DNA of 64,000 nucleotides. It comes from Phoronis australis. Lineage: Eukaryota; Phoronida; Phoronidae. Below the pieces are notes generated by a model. That model saw nothing but the letters and a program-made list of their open reading frames with translations, made no database searches and was not told the origin of the DNA. Positions within the stretch are counted from its first letter, which is position 1; each line of letters begins with the position of its first letter. Below, in pieces: positions 48,401 through 59,509 of the stretch. Position numbers and translations under genes: made by a program. Where the stretch lies: contig NMRA01000042.1 of NCBI GenBank assembly GCA_002633005.1, forward strand, positions 1,183,019-1,247,018, written 5' to 3'.

Positions 48401-51400
48401 TTCTTTGAGAAATAGTTTCATGTTGGTAATATTTGCCAATATACTCCATCAATGTCAGCACTCTGCACACTCTGTAGGAGGTTCACGTAAGGTATGTAGA
48501 CTTGTGGATTTGCCCAGGTTTAAACTTAATAACCCTCATTTAAGACTTTGTCAGTTGTAACCGGAACTGTAGCAATAATCTTGCTCATCTCACATAATGT
48601 CTTGTGTATTTATCACACCGGTGACACCTATTGGCTCTCCCATAACAGGTTATGCAAGAGTAGCGGCTAAGTCGGACAAGGACCACCCACCTATACGGTG
48701 GGTGCTACCCCCCGGCATCAGCGCGAGGGCTCTGAGTGGAGTGTTCAGGCTGGACTGGATCAACAGGTATATGAGTGGGGAGGAGAGGATGGAATCCAAA
48801 GTCTTTAGCAGTAATCTCTACAGTAGCAATTGCACAGTAGTATAATTTTGTCCAAATTAAAGTCTGGATCATTTGTGAATAAAACTAGACTTTCATTTAA
48901 GCATCACCTAAATTTTATTTGTGATTTGGGTTAGATATTAAATCATATGAGTTGGAAGTATTTGCTGAGACTATGCTGCCATTACTTTCTTGTTTGGTGG
49001 ATGTTTGGATGAGTCACTCAAATAATTAGTCTGATCCAAACTTGAAGTCTTCTTCTGTAGTTTGCCCACTCTCATGTTGCTCGTTCATGTTTTTTCCAGG
49101 AATGAACTGGCCTTCGCCAACACCCAGCATCTGCGTAACCATTGGAACGAGAATCTGCCAGTCAAAATTGGACGAGATGGACAGGTAGGGCCAGTTACTC
49201 GCATTGGTGTCTTAGGTGTTGGGCAGGAGGGCAAATGGCTATTGGATCTCCACTGGACCGTCCAGTGTCTATGTCCTTGGCTCTGTGGTGTTCTTCATGC
49301 CATGTTCAAGAATGTCGAGTTTGTTAAAATCACTTAATGATCATAATGTGGTTGGCCTCAGGTCTAGCATTTCCCATACATCTTCTACACGTTTGTTACG
49401 CATAGTTGTCTAGGGAATCTTAAGTTCTAAATTATTCGATAGGATGCCTTTATGAATGCTCACCTGATTGGCAAATATGTGTTAGTACCTCTGTCCTCTG
49501 ATTGGCCAAAATGCAGTACGATAGCTCCCGTTGTAAGATAATATTGGCCAAACTGCCCGGCGTTGGATGTCATAATTCGCAATCTGACCAATGAGACGTA
49601 GAACCCATAAACCTAGACTTGACTACAAAGCAAAGCGTGTGATACCAATCTATCAAAGCAAGAAAGAACACGTTAATCTAAGAAGGTAAAAAAAATCGCA
49701 GGAAAGAAATATCAGAGGTCTTGTAATGAAACAAATATAGAGCTATCCCTCGGGCAGTCTTCGGGATAAAACAACCTTTTTTGGACATGCTACATGCTTT
49801 TTGCAGAAATGTTAACTTTCTCCCTCACCTGATTCACCCATTGTTTCTCACTGTTACAGGATATCGAGCCAATGTGCGGAGAGTCTCTTTGCCGCCTTTT
49901 CCCTCCGGACGACTCAGTGGATTTATCAAACATTGCAAGGAAAGCACGGCATGCGGCCAAGTATACTCGACGTCCGCGACACGACGTGCGGCGCGGGGCA
50001 TCACCGAGGTTAGAGCACGTTGCCATCTCAAGGACTCTGCTGTCAGTCTACGCTGGCGTCAGTTTCCTGTTAGAAAACATCTTGCTGTTCAGGACTGGTC
50101 TTACTCCCTGTGTCATATGGTGAACTTTTTGACAGGAAGCTGGTAGCAAAATGTGGAATAAGTGAATTTCTTTGTAAAAATCCCCTGCCTTGGATACCAT
50201 CGATTGAACATCAACAGTCAAAGCCACGGGCAGCGTTGTTTTCTTTCAGCTCGCTTTTGTTGTTTTCCTAAATCTCTTTTCTAGGTTTCCCCACCACACT
50301 TGTGGTAAGTATTGATGATTATGTAGTCAAGTGGTTTTATTACATGTCTTTCCACCTTACTAGCAGGTTAAACCGATGGTCTGGCTTTGGATAATGGAGC
50401 TTGGCAGTGCTAAACCAAGCCCGGAGTACATGCAATATGGCGGTGATTCAGGAGGCTTGCTGATGTGTGGAGGATTAGTGGTTGTTTTGTGATTTGCAGG
50501 ACTGAACAGTTCAGTCAGCATTGCCTTGCTGTATGGCAGGCAACAATGGATGTGTTTAAGTTCTGCGCAAGAGATCGTCATCCCTGTGAAGGCGACGTTT
50601 ATTCACATGGGAGTCCACATATGGACTGATTCTGTCATGAGCTGCAAGTTTCAGTTCCAGGGAATGCTGGCCAAACTAAATCTGCTGTGGAATCTAGCAG
50701 ATTTATGTCGCCCACGTGCCAAACAAGGACTTGTGTTAGTTGGTGCTGTGTAATAGTTGTGCCTGAAAATGACTTAGCCTCAATCGCAGTGGCGAGATGG
50801 AGCAATCATGCCCGTAATCTCACATGGCGATCAAATCTCAGTGCAGTAGTGCCACCTTTTGGCCATTAGTGATAAGCGCTATACGAGTCGTGTGATGTGA
50901 ACTGTGTTGGCAAAGTGGCAGCCATCAGTTGTGAGTGAAATGGCCTTGCATGAGGATATAAAGTGGCCTTATGCACTTGCATATGCCTGGGACATTTCTT
51001 CGATAATCTTAGCATATGTTGTGCTTAACGAACTTTTCATGGACTTTCTATCACCAACGAGCCAAATGCATCTGATTTCATTGCTAAATCACTCGTCTGG
51101 ACTTAAACCCAAACAAATGTGCCTGCCTGAGTTTGAGAGCGCACTGATTAAAAGGGACTTTGTGCGTACCACGCTGAGCCGGTTCATTTCAACTGGTTAC
51201 AAAGTTGAAGTCAGCCTGTAACGACGGTATGTAGTTGCTAAGCCGAGGGTTGGGCGCACACAGCAAGGAAAGGGTGTTTAACTTAGTTTAAATCAAATGC
51301 AGACTTCTTTAAGGTAGGATCGCACTCTTCAGGACAGATGAAACGCCATTTTTACGTAACAATTAAAAGAAACATTTTTTCCTTAAAACATTTTTTGTCC

Positions 51401-54400
51401 AATTCATTATCAATTATTTAGCCTTTAAAACGAAAGAAACAGTATTACCAAGGTTCAACACTGAAGTTTGACTTTGAACGATCTGACTGGTTTCCACTGA
51501 ACTGAAATTCTTATGAAAGTGCTAAATTGTGGGGGTTTTCAGGCTGTGATGTTAATCATACAGATTTTTTGGGGGTTTTTTTGCCACTCCATGACATTAT
51601 GAGTGCCTTTGAACTCCATTTACTACATTGTATCTAGTAACTGCATCTTCACCATAAGTGTTGGGATTTCTATTTCCAAAAAACGAGAAAATGGACCAAG
51701 GGCATGTGATTTTAAGTTAACATTTATTCACGACATTGTAGAAAGTTCGACACAAAAGGTGACCTGTGATGGATCATTATGGAGGGGTTCTCTAGTCTTC
51801 CTTTCCACAATCTGTAGTAATGGTAAAGGGGAATTTACTGTGGCTAATCAGTACGCTACTGGAGTACACGTGACACAGCTGAGCTCTCAGTTATTTTTCT
51901 AATGGAAAATGGTGTTCGTGGGCACTTTGACGGTCAAAATGGGGAAAGTGTTTGTTCAAAAGGAAGCCGTCCACAACATTAGTAGTAATGGGTGCTCCAT
52001 GCCTAATGATGTTTTTCTCTGTCGCAACAGAGCTCTTCATTACTGAACTTCCTACCCTAGTTTTTCAAAAAGAAGTTGATGGAGTTGTGTTCAAGACACT
52101 TGATTTTGTCGAACCTGTGAAGAAAGTCTTGGAGCAAAGCTTAAGAAATTTAGGGCGAAAGGTTTTGTTCTGAAATTTCTTTGATTTTGCCATGAACAAT
52201 TCGTCAACTAGTTTTGAAAACTGCTGTTGTCGCATTGAATTGGTGAATATTCAGAGCAAATGAATGATCATGTGATCGTTCAATTACTAGGAAAATTGAA
52301 TATTATTTGATTGATCAATAAGTACTCAAAGTAGCAGGCCACATAAATTTTAGGTGATGTATGGGAACGAACTGGTCTTATCCGAGATCACTGGCTTTAT
52401 GTGCCATGCTTATCCAATCTGTCATTCATAAATGAATGGCCTGATTCTGGTATTTCAATTTGGTTCACGAGTTTCATTTGGGTCGTGTTTTGGTTCAATC
52501 TGAACGTTAACCTGATTAGTGTGGCGCAGTAGTATGTTGATGCATTGAACCACCGTCTAAAGTTTGTGGCACCCAGTGTAGGTACAGCCATGATGTGCAA
52601 TCTCACTGCGACTGGGAGTTGTCTTATAGCTGGGTGAAGATGTTAAGGGACTGTGCTGCATTGTGCTTGAATGTTTTGTAGGGGCATGAGGCGACCATAT
52701 GATTCATATAATGGAGGCCCCGGTGCCAAGAGGGGCCGAATGGACTACAGAAAAGGAGGTGAGCAAGTGACCATTGGCCAGTTCTTTATCTGACCGCAAG
52801 GGATTTGGATATCAAGTCTCATTGTGAAGAACCTGCAGTTTTGGTTTTGCCACAAGACCAGGTGGATAATTTGGAAGAGTTGTATTTCTTGTCATTTTCT
52901 CTCAGAGAATTTCAAATTCATGTTAATGTTAACTTACAAACTTTCCAGTCACGTTCAGTCATCTCAATGCAGTATTTCAAATTTGATTTAATTCGTTTCT
53001 CATCCCATTTCTACAAGTGAAACCACGCACACAAAACACCTGATTGATGTAGTTTCCAGTGATAGTAATATTGTCATTTCAGGTTACTACAACAGACGAC
53101 CGGACAGGTAAGACCTCTCATCTTTTTTAGCACCACTCCTTTACTTCAGTCGTATGCTTTGTAATTTGTTGCTTTGTGCAATGCAGTTTTGTTTTCAAGC
53201 AACATAATCCGCTAAATATTTCATCTTGTGCGCTCAGTTTTACTGTCAGAATAAAGTACATGGACCCCAACCCAAATTTCCATGCATTATCTGTGTTGAG
53301 TCATTGCTGCTCTCTAATCATTTAACAAACCGGTGACGCTGAATTATCCATACTGGTTGTAATTTGAAAGCTCAAACGATGGGCATGTCTACTTTTATGA
53401 GCGCCCTCTTTTGTTTTGAGACCAGAGAACAGGCATGAGGATAAGTGTTAATGCACACTGACGGAAACAATTAACTGTGTCTCGTCTCAATACATTGTCT
53501 TGGTTTATGCTTGCAATGAACCTAGTTGTGCACTCAGATGTCTATATACCAGTTTACAAGTAGCTGGGTGCCAATATTTCTCTACGAAGATGAAAGTAAT
53601 TGCAACATAAATATGGCTATGTGATTCTGTGTTAACTCGAGCAGCATAAATACAATTATGCACAGTGTTTTACTGTATATGAAAGCTTGTGTTTTGGTTT
53701 GTAAGATGAACTGAACATATGCAAAATTGATAACAAGTCACCAAGTTTACTTTGTTAAAGATGTGAGTGATAAAAAGTTTTGGGCGCTGGGTTTGGTAAA
53801 TAAAACAAGAATATGTGTGACAGGTGCCAAAATAAAGTGTCTCACCCCTACTGTTCAGAGTTTGCAGGAACAACCTTGTTCTAGTATTTGTGAAACTGCG
53901 AACAGTTAATTGTGTGAGTTTTACTTGATAATCAAAAGGTGATAGTCCTCCATTGTGAAACTGTTCTTTCTTTACTTCAGGTACGGAGGTATACCACAAG
54001 ACACCTTTCTGAATGGAGTAAGTACTGGTCAACATGTTGTCCCTTTGTTTCACACGTTCTCATTGTTAAATCCGGTGTTATATAACATCATGTTGTCGTG
54101 TTTTAACGATTCATTCAATGTACCTTTTCCTTGTCGATGTTCTGGCTTTTTATCTCTTCTTCATTCAGTTGAATCTCTATATACAACAAAACATGAGTTG
54201 GACATGCATTAGTTTGATAAACGCTCAGCTTGGATAACATTCTGCGGTGTGGTTGTTCGTGCAGTCGATGCACCGGAAGAGTTAGATTTTTCGTGACTCG
54301 GAGATTTGAAGTGTCTCCTTAGATCAGGCTGCAAATTTTCCTGTAATACCCTGAACATTTTGTATAATTTCTGTTTAATTTTGCTTGTAAATGTGAAATC

Positions 54401-56799
54401 TTGGTTTAAATTAAAAACCTTTTTTAAGTGCTGAATAACGAGCGACTTGGCATAAAAAAGATGTCATCTGTACATTTACAGTTCAAATGTTTCATTTTAC
54501 ATTCAAAACAGCCAGTGACTGATTATAGACGGTTTATAGATCCATACCAAAACAATACAACAGAGTTGATGCTGTAATAAAATGAAAGTGTGTCGGAAAT
54601 TGGGCTATCCGGGGCAGAGTTGAAGTTAAACAAAATCTCTGTACATGTTTTTTTGCATCACTTCAACTGTTGATTGTTGCCTGACCTTGATTTGGTTCTA
54701 TATTTGTCCACATTTGCGTAATTTTCACAACAACTCTCCATTTTGTTTCAGTCCTACGGTGACTACATGCGCCAGTTCCAGAACAGACCCCCTATGGGGC
54801 CACCCGGACCTCCCGGTTATGGACCCCCAGTAGGTGTAATATCTGTCGTCTGCGCAACAGGGTGATGACTGACAGTGATGATAGTACTGACGATGTTGTT
54901 ACTTGACTCGTCCAAGTGGTCTCGCAAAAACCAAATGCTATTAAACTGTAATATGTCCGTCTGCTTTGCCTGATTTATAGTGTTCACTGCTTATAACATT
55001 CCGTTGCGCATGACCCTAGTCACTTATATACAACTTCACATTGTTCATGGTGAGATGTGGTTACTACGTCAAACATTTTAGAAAAGTCTTGGGGAGTTTA
55101 TGGTAACGTAGTTTGACTATGTGTTTAAACTTGACAAGTCTGTAGTAGTATGAGTGCCCTCTGTTGTGTTGGTTTGATGTTGAATATCCATCTATAGTTT
55201 TATGATTAATTAACGCTTTCATCAGTACTAAGTTGTCGATGACATAAGTACTGTTTAGTAGATAGCTTGCAAATTAATAATCTTTCCCACAATTCATTTG
55301 AGTTTGGCGATGCAGGCCAGGCAAATTAGTTATACACTGCGTGATAATTGGTCATTGATTTTTGCGTTATTTTCAACTGATGATGGAACTTAATACAGAC
55401 TCTGCTTCTTGTAGTAGTCAGACCCATGATGACCTTTATTTATATTGTCTTTCAGCCCCCTGGCTATGGTTACCCAATGCCACCATACGGTGGTAACCCT
55501 TACGACCAGAGACCACGTGACTACCACATGCCACCGGCGACAGGTTATGGTATGGCAGAACATCAGGCGTCACGGGCCAGGATGGACAAACGAGATGAAT
55601 CACGGGTACGGGGCAATCTTTGAACTTTTTACATTTTGTAGAGATTAGCCATAATTCTCAGAAATCAATAATTGGGGCTAGGTGCCAGAGATGCTAAGGG
55701 CTGTTCCAGCAAAGTCTGTGTGGGAGGGGGGGAAGGCAACTGAAATAAAAATTTATGGGTGGTTGCGTTTGATTTAAATTCAAAATGGCTGGTGGTCGTA
55801 CTTCAAAAAAATAAAAATTTACAGGTCATTGTTGTTTCATTGGGCCATAAATGTTTGATGGTGGGTAATTTTAGTAAATTTTATAAACAATCCACACAGA
55901 ATCAAAAACTGAAACAAAAATGCAACTTGCAAAAAGCTCCGACTTTTTCACTCCCTCCGATCTCCTCATTGGCATGTCCATAACACCATTTAACCACAGG
56001 TGCTCGAATTTCTCGATGGCTAATAACCATATATAAGAAACATATGTTTTTTTAGTAATGAATGCCGTTAGTGGTGATGGAGGAACAGATAAACTCAAGC
56101 GCCTGTGCAGTCAACCACAAGAACAAAAAAAAATTACGGGTGGTTGCATTTCAAACTTATAAAAAATTACGGGTGGTAGGCTGAAGAAATAAATGAAAAA
56201 TATGGGTGGTGAGTGCGAAAAAAAGGTGCCTTCCCCCCCTCCCATACAGATTTTACTGGAACAGCCCTAAGCAGTTAAGCAAATGAAATAGAATCGTATG
56301 GAATACTTGTTTTGTGACAAGTGTTTTTGCAAGTCTGATGGACTTTAAAAAATTTAAGAGACCATAAACAGGTCTAAATGTCATGCGTGTGCATTTCATT
56401 TAAGACTGTCCTTGACATTCAACACAAGTTTCTCTTATTGTCTGTTTGAATGTGGAGCAACTAGGGATTTAATTGTGGTTCAAAAAATCTTTGATCTCGG
56501 AAGTTAGGATTTCAGAAGTTAAACCAATTGTAAATACCTTAATGCATCTACTGGCTGTTATGTTTCAGATTTGATCAACAATATTTGGTGTGCATTTTGA
56601 AAAATTATTTTCTTTCTTGCAGTATGAGAGAGACGTAGAAAACTTTCTGCGACGTACGACGCGCCGAAGCAGCCGTGAGCGTGATCGCCACAAAACCAGT
56701 AGCGCTAGTAGTGGCAGTGGTAATGGTCGACGAGACAGAGAGCGAATGGGACGAGAGAGTGGGCGCAGGGACCGCGACCGTGACCGAGAGCGACGATGA
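39490..56799 (+). CDS. YTHDC1: YTHDC1, nuclear m6A reader (complete, sixteen exons)
   Basis: Exons: 39490-39517, 42074-42154, 43964-44097, 45892-46138, 46486-46605, 47348-47491, 47849-48088, 48649-48766, 49100-49184, 49860-50008, 52682-52758, 53083-53107, 53981-54017, 54752-54829, 55456-55605, 56623-56799. All phases agree: 629 residues (human 727). The YTH domain runs from about residue 268. The m6A cage is W298, W349 and L360, with N284 and N288, which matches the spacing of human W377, W428, L439, N363 and N367. The N-terminal part keeps the conserved EYDTRSEA and ISPIEW motifs. It also has a basic segment and a helical charged stretch in exon 4. The C-terminus has Pro/Tyr/Gly-rich and Arg-Glu/Asp repeat regions. 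The protein reads m6A in nuclear RNA and influences splicing and export. One exon is only 25 nt. Intron 15 contains a Harbinger-like MITE. Confidence 0.97.
39910..40240. mobile_element. Fold-back MITE in YTHDC1 intron 1
   Basis: Arms of about 140-150 bp are inverted: left ctgcgcatagagggacacct, then catgtctttaattcctccca; right, inverted, ctgcgcatagaaggacacct, then gatgtctttaattccttcca. The total is about 330 bp with no coding capacity. Target duplication is unclear. Confidence 0.8.
41724..41770. repeat. Solo end of the 19-kb MITE family
   Basis: gatgaaagtggttctctaaa followed by ttgaggaccactaaaagcga resembles the right end of the outer element at 19570-19618 (gatgaaactggttctctaaa...). No matching left end was found nearby. 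Confidence 0.4.
41815..41917. repeat. 33-bp-arm hairpin in YTHDC1 intron 1
   Basis: The left arm (41815-41847) and right arm (41885-41917) pair at 30 of 33 positions, with a 37-base loop. The left arm contains an ATG-led 17-codon frame ([17 protein letters not shown]) ending at a good donor (CAG|GTGAGA, 41866). It joins YTHDC1 exon 2 out of frame, so it is not an in-frame alternative start. Confidence 0.75.
42577..43560. mobile_element. 984-bp MITE-like element with CCACCC subterminal motifs
   Basis: The ends are inverted: TACTCGTCTGGGTTACCGCC and TACTCGTCCGTGTTACCGCC. The interior near the left end repeats taccgccca/ccaccc motifs that resemble the Harbinger-like MITE pair. No clear target duplication and no transposase. 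Lies in YTHDC1 intron 2. Confidence 0.65.
44098..45891 (+). other. YTHDC1 intron 3, nothing recognised
   Basis: 1.8 kb of AT-rich sequence. Open frames at 44302-44619 and 44885-45130 have no conserved features or splice support. Confidence 0.45.
50009..52681 (+). other. YTHDC1 intron 10 (2.7 kb), nothing recognised
   Basis: The largest YTHDC1 intron without a defined element. Several short open frames (50526-50869, 50904-51221, 51603-51902, 51952-52173) lack domains and acceptable acceptor/donor pairs. It lies between the end of the YTH domain and the Arg-rich linker. Confidence 0.45.
55695..56270. mobile_element. PIF/Harbinger-like MITE, copy 2 (TAA target duplication)
   Basis: The element is 55698-56267 (570 bp), flanked by TAA at 55695-55697 and 56268-56270. 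The ends are GGGCTGTTCCAGCAAAGTCT and, inverted, GGGCTGTTCCAGTAAAATCT. It is inverted relative to copy 1 at 6363-6930 and highly similar throughout. The chance 74-codon frame shared by both copies differs at about seven positions. It lies in YTHDC1 intron 15, 90 bases past exon 15. Confidence 0.9.
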
Positions 56800-57705
56800 G
56801 AGGGACGCATGGTTGGGTCCAGTTGTCGTATTTGTAGCAGATATCAAATGAAATTTGTCTGCCATCTTGTTAAAGTCGTCAACTTTTTGGTCAGTTATCC
56901 TCTTTTTGTTCATGCCGAACAGTTTCCATAAAAATTTGTAGAGGAGTTGTAACTGGCCTATTTTCTTCCAGTTGTCAATTTTCACCATAATATGGGAAGA
57001 ATTAGACGACTAGGCAGGGATCCATTTGTCATTAGAGATCATCTTTTAGTGGAGTATTAGCCATTTTTCTAGCAAGAATAGCCGTGGTGTAGAATGCTGG
57101 GATAGAAGTTCACATTACAAGCTGATGGAATTGTCGGGATTAGATGCTTGTCACGCAATCTTTTGTAATCTGCAGCACTGTTACTTGTCAACAGTTTGTG
57201 GAATTCACTTCAGGAATTATGGAAGTTGCATGGAATAATGGCAGTTGCAATGTGTAAAATATTGAAAGGAAAATACATGAATTGCAACATCTGTTTTATT
57301 ATGTTGTTGTCTTTGTGGTTGTCCCTTTATGGTAGCTGTGTATTCACAGTGATTGTTCAGTGTGTGAATAACACAAGCACTATGTAAGCGTGAACTTCTT
57401 GGTCTTGTGTAGAAGTTTTGACGGTCCTTGTTATATCCTCAAGAGTGCATTAAGTGACTATGAAGCGACATTTGTTGTGAACACAACCTATGGGGTAAGA
57501 GTGCAATTCCCAGTTATTGCCCCACCTGTGTAGTAAGTTCAAGCAGTTTTGTGTTTTTCTAAGACATCTCTTCCCTTTCCATGCTTTGTACAGAGTGTAA
57601 TTGATTATATATGCCTCTTCCCTAGGAATGGTTTTATTTTTTGCTAGTTTAGATCATTTATTAGAATTAAATTGTATTTTCTTACTGTACGTGATTAAGA
57701 ATAAA
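56800..57705 (+). other. Probable YTHDC1 3' untranslated region
   Basis: Non-coding sequence from the TGA to an AATAAA at 57700-57705. No other feature. Confidence 0.5.
57700..57705 (+). terminator. Candidate YTHDC1 polyadenylation signal
   Basis: AATAAA about 900 bases past the stop codon, followed by a GT-rich stretch. Confidence 0.4.
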
Positions 57706-59230
57706 ATGTTGGAGTCAAACGTGCTGTACGTAATATGTTGTGAAGTTAGGAATCTCCCTCTGGCACCATGGATCATTTCAGGGATACCCGGGGTCTGTCC
57801 TGACAAGTGACTATATGACGGACACTTTTTTTCAGGTATTTATTGTCATTGATGAACAAGTACAAAAACAAACAAATAAGTACATCCATTCATTCACGCA
57901 TGCACACCTCAGTAGAGACCATTCTCGTATCTCTTGTAAAGTAAACAACTGCTACATGGAGTTAATGTGAACAAAATTTTCCCATTTTGCGGAGGAGCTG
58001 TCGTATACAAAATTATTGTATGCAATTTTTCAGAATTATAATATTAGCAGGTATATGTAACAAACTTGGGTATATTTTTGTGACATCTCTGTTAGTAAAC
58101 GTACTGTTTGTCTAGTAAAAGCAAAATGTTAAATGGAAAATCGTGTCTCGTAAAGTACAAGAATAACACATTCGTAAGAAACAGTTGGAAAGCTGAATGA
58201 GGTATTTTCTGAATTCTAAAAATCTTGTACAGGGTGACATTCCCCAAAAAAGGTGTGACAGCGTCTCTGAAGCTTTATTACAAAAGGAACTTTAATTAGA
58301 ATCCTGAACATGGATTTTGAGTAAAAAAGTTACAATAATCCTGCGTAATATTCTAAATTGGAACCATCTAACATTGGAATCCTTTGTAATTTCATACAGC
58401 AATGTGTATAATTATTTTCTTCCAATCTAAACTATCGCCTAACTCTATTTCCTATTTACACTCTGACTTGAGTTTCTTACAGCTGTTAAAGATAGGACAG
58501 AAACTTGATCTTGCGCCCAAATTTAAAAATTAGTAAAAAGAGGTTTGGTCAAGCAATTATGAGTACATCAGTCGAGAAATAATTTAAAGAAATATCAATA
58601 TCTAGCAGTGTATTCTCGGAGACTGCACTTTCACTCAGAAATAGTTTGTGGAAAGATCTATTTTTTTCATTTGTCAACTTTCATGAAACGCGCATCGGTA
58701 GTAGACAAAAAGTATACAACAGTTTTATTATTGTATTTCTGAGTGTTGGCCATATATTTGGAGAATGTTGGTTTTTGGCCATTCTAGAATCCTGATGTCT
58801 CTTCACACTTTCAAAAGCCGGGGGCATAAAGTGAAATGTAAAATGATATAAATGTCGTAACTATGAGGATTGAGGTGGCAATAGCACTCTGAAGGCCAAA
58901 CAAAAAGAATGGCTAAGCTTCAAGTTGCTCGATTTTGTCAATTTTCGAGCCATATGCTATATTAAAACTAGATTCTGGCATAGTCCTAAAGATTTGCTTT
59001 TAAAATATTCTTGTTGGTTTGAATATTTTCAAAATGATTGTCAGTGGAGAATCAGTGCCACAATGAGACTGGACAAAGAACATTTGTTTTCACATAAATT
59101 GCAGAAATGCTAATTTTTAGACCCTGGTAGAAAAGGAGAATTTACTTGCGAAAGAGTTCTGTAACAGGTAAATAGATAATTCAAAAATTAAGATGCCTGA
59201 ATTACATGAACCCATTGCAGATTTACTTTT
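57706..59230. other. Convergent intergenic stretch, nothing recognised
   Basis: About 1.5 kb between the inferred 3' ends of YTHDC1 and the Lys/His-rich gene. AT-rich, with no exon, RNA gene or repeat that I can define. Confidence 0.45.
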
Positions 59231-59236
59231 TTTATT
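59231..59236 (-). terminator. Candidate polyadenylation signal of the Lys/His-rich gene
   Basis: TTTATT on the + strand (AATAAA on -), about 275 bases past the stop at 59510-59512. Confidence 0.35.
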
Positions 59237-59509
59237 TTGTGAGACAACAGCTTTAGTCCATAATATATATGTAAAAAAACAAATTACTTATGCTGATTAA
59301 ATTCATCTTCAATACATAGTATATGTACAATTACATGCAACTATGAACCAGACAATTTGGTCAGTTAGCATTGTTCATAACACCACATAAACATCAATCG
59401 TATGTACAATAGGTAATATAGGTCAGCTATAAAGAACTTCCACTTCACTGTCCACATTATTTCATGTAAAACGTCAAGATTTTCAGGGATCAGCACCAGT
59501 TCTACGCAT

